Shown here in pieces: positions 61,674 through 64,000 of a stretch of 64,000 nt of DNA; within the stretch, counting starts at the first letter, position 1, and the number at the start of each line of letters is the position of its first letter. The notes beneath the pieces were generated by a model. It saw nothing but the letters and a program-made list of their open reading frames with translations, ran no database searches and had not been told where the DNA came from. A program made the translations under genes and the position numbers. Origin of the DNA: Mycolicibacterium tokaiense (lineage in GTDB: Bacteria > Actinomycetota > Actinomycetes > Mycobacteriales > Mycobacteriaceae); NCBI RefSeq assembly GCF_010725885.1, contig NZ_AP022600.1:2418001-2482000 (forward strand), read 5' to 3'.

Positions 61674-63167
61674 GTGAACACAAGCGAACCGCGGCGGCTG
61701 CCGTGGTCGTCCGATGATCCTGCCGATCACTTCGTGGTCGACAACCCGGCCACCGGAGCGCCTTTGGTGACGCTCGCTGGTTCCGGAGCCGCACAGGTCG
61801 ATGAGGCGGTGCGCGGCGCCCATGCGGCGCACGTGCGCTGGAAGGCCCGCCCGCCGCGGGAACGCGCGCAGTATCTGCGACGAATCGCCGAGGCCATCCG
61901 TGCCGACGCAGACACCATCGCAGCCTTGGAGACTTCCGACAACGGCAAGCCGCTTCACCAGTCACGAGGGTTCGACACCGAAGCGGCCATCGCGATCTTC
62001 GAGCTGTTCGCGTCGCTGTGTGAGGCGATGCCCGGTGCGGTCCGTGATGTCGGGCCGATCGTGGACGTGACGCTGCTGGAACCGTTCGGTGTGATCGCGG
62101 CGATCGTCCCGTTCAACTGGCCGCCACTGCATGCTGCGGGCAAGCTGGCCCCCGCCTTGGCCGCCGGCAACGCCGTCGTCATCAAACCGCCGGAACAGGC
62201 ACCGCTGTCGGTGCTGCACGTCGTCGATATCGCGCGGTCGATCCTGCCGGACGACATCGTGCACGTGGTCGCCGGTGGTGGAGCCGTGGGAGCAGCGCTG
62301 GCCGGACATCCGCTGGTGGGCAAGATCTCCTTCACCGGCGCTCCCGGTACCGGAGCAGCCGTATTGCGGACTGCTGCAGACAATCTCACGCCGACACTGA
62401 TGGAGCTCGGCGGCAAGAACCCGTTCATCGTCTTCGCCGACGCTGACCTGGAGTCGGTCATCCCGTGGGCTGTCGAAGGTGCTTTCTTCAATCAGGGCGA
62501 GGCCTGTACGGCTGCGTCTCGCATCCTGATCCATCGCGAGATCTACTCCGAGGTCGCCGAACGGATGGCCGAGGCGGTACGCCGGCTGCGGGTGGGCGAC
62601 GGTGCTGATCCGGCCACCCACGTGGGTCCCTTAGTGACCGCCGAGCATCAGCGGCGTGTCGAGGACTATCTGGCCATCGGCGTCAAAGAGGGGGCCACGC
62701 TGTTCGCCCAGGCGGCAATCCCCGCTGATCCGCGGCTCGCCGGCGGGCATTACGTGGCACCGTCGGTCTTCACCGATGTCACCCCCGGTATGCGCATCGC
62801 GCAGGAAGAGATCTTCGGGCCCGTGACGTGCCTGATTCCTTTCGATACCGAGGACGAGGCGGTAGACATCGCCAATGGCACCGAGTTCGGGCTGGTGGCA
62901 GCAGTTTTCACGGCCGACAGCGAGCGTGCCATGCGGGTCTCCCGGTCGATCAGAGCGGGCATGGTGTTCGTCAATCACTACAACAGGGCCTTTGTCGGCA
63001 CACCCTTCGGAGGCGTCGGCCATAGCGGCTTCGGCCGCGAGCATGCACTCGAGACCCTGCACGAGTTCGGCTACAGCAAGAGTCTGCGACTGCCTTCCGG
63101 GCTTTCCCCGATTCCGCGGTGGGCACCATCAATCAGTGTGTGCCACAACTCTTCTGCTCAAATCTGA
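61674..63167 (+). CDS. Aldehyde/semialdehyde dehydrogenase
   Basis: This enzyme of the aldehyde dehydrogenase family has the NAD-site VPFNWPPLHAAG and KPPEQAPL, base Glu in ELGGKN, and nucleophile Cys in NQGEACTAA. GTG 61674 follows AAGGAG (61657-61662) with an 11-base gap (497 residues); ATG 61644, overlapping the amidohydrolase stop by eight bases, gives 507. In ACMSD-type pathways such an enzyme oxidises the muconate semialdehyde formed by the decarboxylase. That suggests, but does not prove, the same order here. Confidence 0.92.
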   Translation: MNTSEPRRLPWSSDDPADHFVVDNPATGAPLVTLAGSGAAQVDEAVRGAHAAHVRWKARPPRERAQYLRRIAEAIRADADTIAALETSDNGKPLHQSRGFDTEAAIAIFELFASLCEAMPGAVRDVGPIVDVTLLEPFGVIAAIVPFNWPPLHAAGKLAPALAAGNAVVIKPPEQAPLSVLHVVDIARSILPDDIVHVVAGGGAVGAALAGHPLVGKISFTGAPGTGAAVLRTAADNLTPTLMELGGKNPFIVFADADLESVIPWAVEGAFFNQGEACTAASRILIHREIYSEVAERMAEAVRRLRVGDGADPATHVGPLVTAEHQRRVEDYLAIGVKEGATLFAQAAIPADPRLAGGHYVAPSVFTDVTPGMRIAQEEIFGPVTCLIPFDTEDEAVDIANGTEFGLVAAVFTADSERAMRVSRSIRAGMVFVNHYNRAFVGTPFGGVGHSGFGREHALETLHEFGYSKSLRLPSGLSPIPRWAPSISVCHNSSAQI

Positions 63168-63213
63168 CCCTCTGAGACCACACGTGTCCGCCCAAAGACG
63201 AGAAAGGCACGCC

Positions 63214-64000
63214 ATGACCGTGACCACCAGAACACCCAACACCACCCTGCGGCGTGCTGCCGTCGCCAGCCTCGCCGGCAGTGCCGTGGAGTTCTACGAA
63301 TTCACCATCTACGGATTCCTGGCCGTGGTGTTCGCTCCGCTGTTCTTCCCCTCGAGTGATCCCACGGCATCAACGCTGGCCGCTCTTGCGGTGTTCGGCG
63401 GTGGCTACCTCGCTCGGCCGCTTGGCGGCATCATCTTCGGTGCGCTCGGTGACAGAGTCGGGCGGCGCAGCATCCTGCTGGCCACCATCTTCCTGATGGG
63501 CGGCGCTTCAACCCTGATCGGTGTACTGCCGACCTACGCCCAGGCCGGTCTCGTGGCTCCGCTGTTGTTGCTCGTCATGCGGATTCTCCAGGGCGTTTCG
63601 GCAGGAGGTGAATTCGCCGGCGCCCAGACCTACATCGTTGAAATGGCACCCGAACGCCGCCGCGGGCTCTACGGCTCGCTTCCGGTCTTCGGTGCGGGCC
63701 TGGGTTTCGCCTCCGCCGCGTTGGTGGTTGCTTTGGCATACGCCAGTCTCGATGCCGATCAGATGCGAGAATGGGGTTGGCGAGCGCCCTTCCTGCTGTG
63801 CCTGCCGCTCACCCTGGCATGCCTGTTCCTGCGTCTGCGGCTCGAGGACTCTCCCGAGTTCAAGGCGATGGTGGCCGACGCCAAGGTCACCAGAACACCT
63901 GTCCGAGATGTCCTGCGAACCCAATGGGCCGACGTCATCCGGATGGCTTTCATGACGATTGCAGTGCTCGGACCGAGTTTCCTGGTCAAGGTGTACATGG
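63214..64000 (+). CDS. MHS-family MFS transporter, N-terminal part (cut by window end)
   Basis: ATG 63214 opens a frame that stays open to the window end (262 codons). The product starts with RRAAVASLAGSAVEFYEFTI and has the MHS loop motif GDRVGRRSILLATIF, then ILQGVSAGGEFAGAQTYIVE and GWRAPFLLCLPL, as in metabolite:proton symporters (shikimate, alpha-ketoglutarate, dicarboxylate carriers). AGAAAGG precedes it. It probably imports the organic acid consumed by the amidohydrolase and aldehyde dehydrogenase. The C-terminal half lies outside the window. Confidence 0.9.
   Translation, partial: MTVTTRTPNTTLRRAAVASLAGSAVEFYEFTIYGFLAVVFAPLFFPSSDPTASTLAALAVFGGGYLARPLGGIIFGALGDRVGRRSILLATIFLMGGASTLIGVLPTYAQAGLVAPLLLLVMRILQGVSAGGEFAGAQTYIVEMAPERRRGLYGSLPVFGAGLGFASAALVVALAYASLDADQMREWGWRAPFLLCLPLTLACLFLRLRLEDSPEFKAMVADAKVTRTPVRDVLRTQWADVIRMAFMTIAVLGPSFLVKVYM

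Overview
This is GC-rich actinobacterial DNA. It almost certainly comes from the chromosome of a mycobacterium, most likely a fast-growing environmental Mycolicibacterium-type species. The evidence is an mce4 operon followed by two Mce-associated genes and otsA, a phoP-phoR pair followed by the complete HIT/adhB/cyp51/cyp123/aldA/purD block known from Mycobacterium tuberculosis (Rv0756c-Rv0772 order), an nmtR-ctpJ metal-efflux pair, mycofactocin-type SDRs, and start-codon-proximal TANNNT promoters typical of leaderless mycobacterial transcripts. I see no insertion sequence, phage, CRISPR array or rRNA. There is one tRNA (Thr, TGT anticodon). Gene density is very high, and no stretch of 300 bases lacks a gene.

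Layout. 1-8221 (+): the end of an mce4 (cholesterol importer) operon, mce4A (partial) to mce4F, plus two membrane-anchored Mce-associated proteins. 8229-9929 (-): a 54-residue ORF and otsA. 10015-13257: an SDR, a secreted VanX-like dipeptidase, and a quinone oxidoreductase divergent from a MarR regulator across three palindromic operators. 13224-18147: ctpJ/nmtR metal efflux with a perfect operator, an MFS-MarR efflux pair, and an SDR. 18251-32791: tRNA-Thr, a decapeptide-repeat protein, phoPR with a PhoP box, the HIT-adhB-NTF2-ferredoxin-cyp51-SDR-cyp123-tetR minus-strand run, and the divergent aldA-SDR-dehydrogenase-CMD-purD run. A pair of matching palindromes flanks the tetR/aldA divergent promoter.

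32884-42377: accessory redox metabolism. An FMO-hydrolase-methyltransferase operon is followed by a mycofactocin-type SDR, two acyl-CoA dehydrogenases with an SDR between them, a secreted hydrolase with a long acidic leader, and a DCC-family protein. 42545-56085: a compact operon of 13 co-directional genes, with many ATGA/GTGA overlaps. It encodes an IclR regulator, an RbsABC-type ABC importer and a full set of enzymes (alcohol and aldehyde dehydrogenases, family I CoA-transferase, acyl-CoA dehydrogenase, two hydratases, SDRs and a DHDPS-fold DUF993 putative aldolase). I read it as one uptake-and-degradation pathway for an unidentified small hydroxylated compound, and it is the best candidate here for an undescribed system.

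56114-64000: malQ, an F420-dependent LLM oxidoreductase, a Dabb-domain protein, and a second catabolic locus (LysR regulator, amidohydrolase, aldehyde dehydrogenase, MHS-type transporter cut by the window end). Gene functions are inferred from remembered family motifs and gene order; no database search was run.
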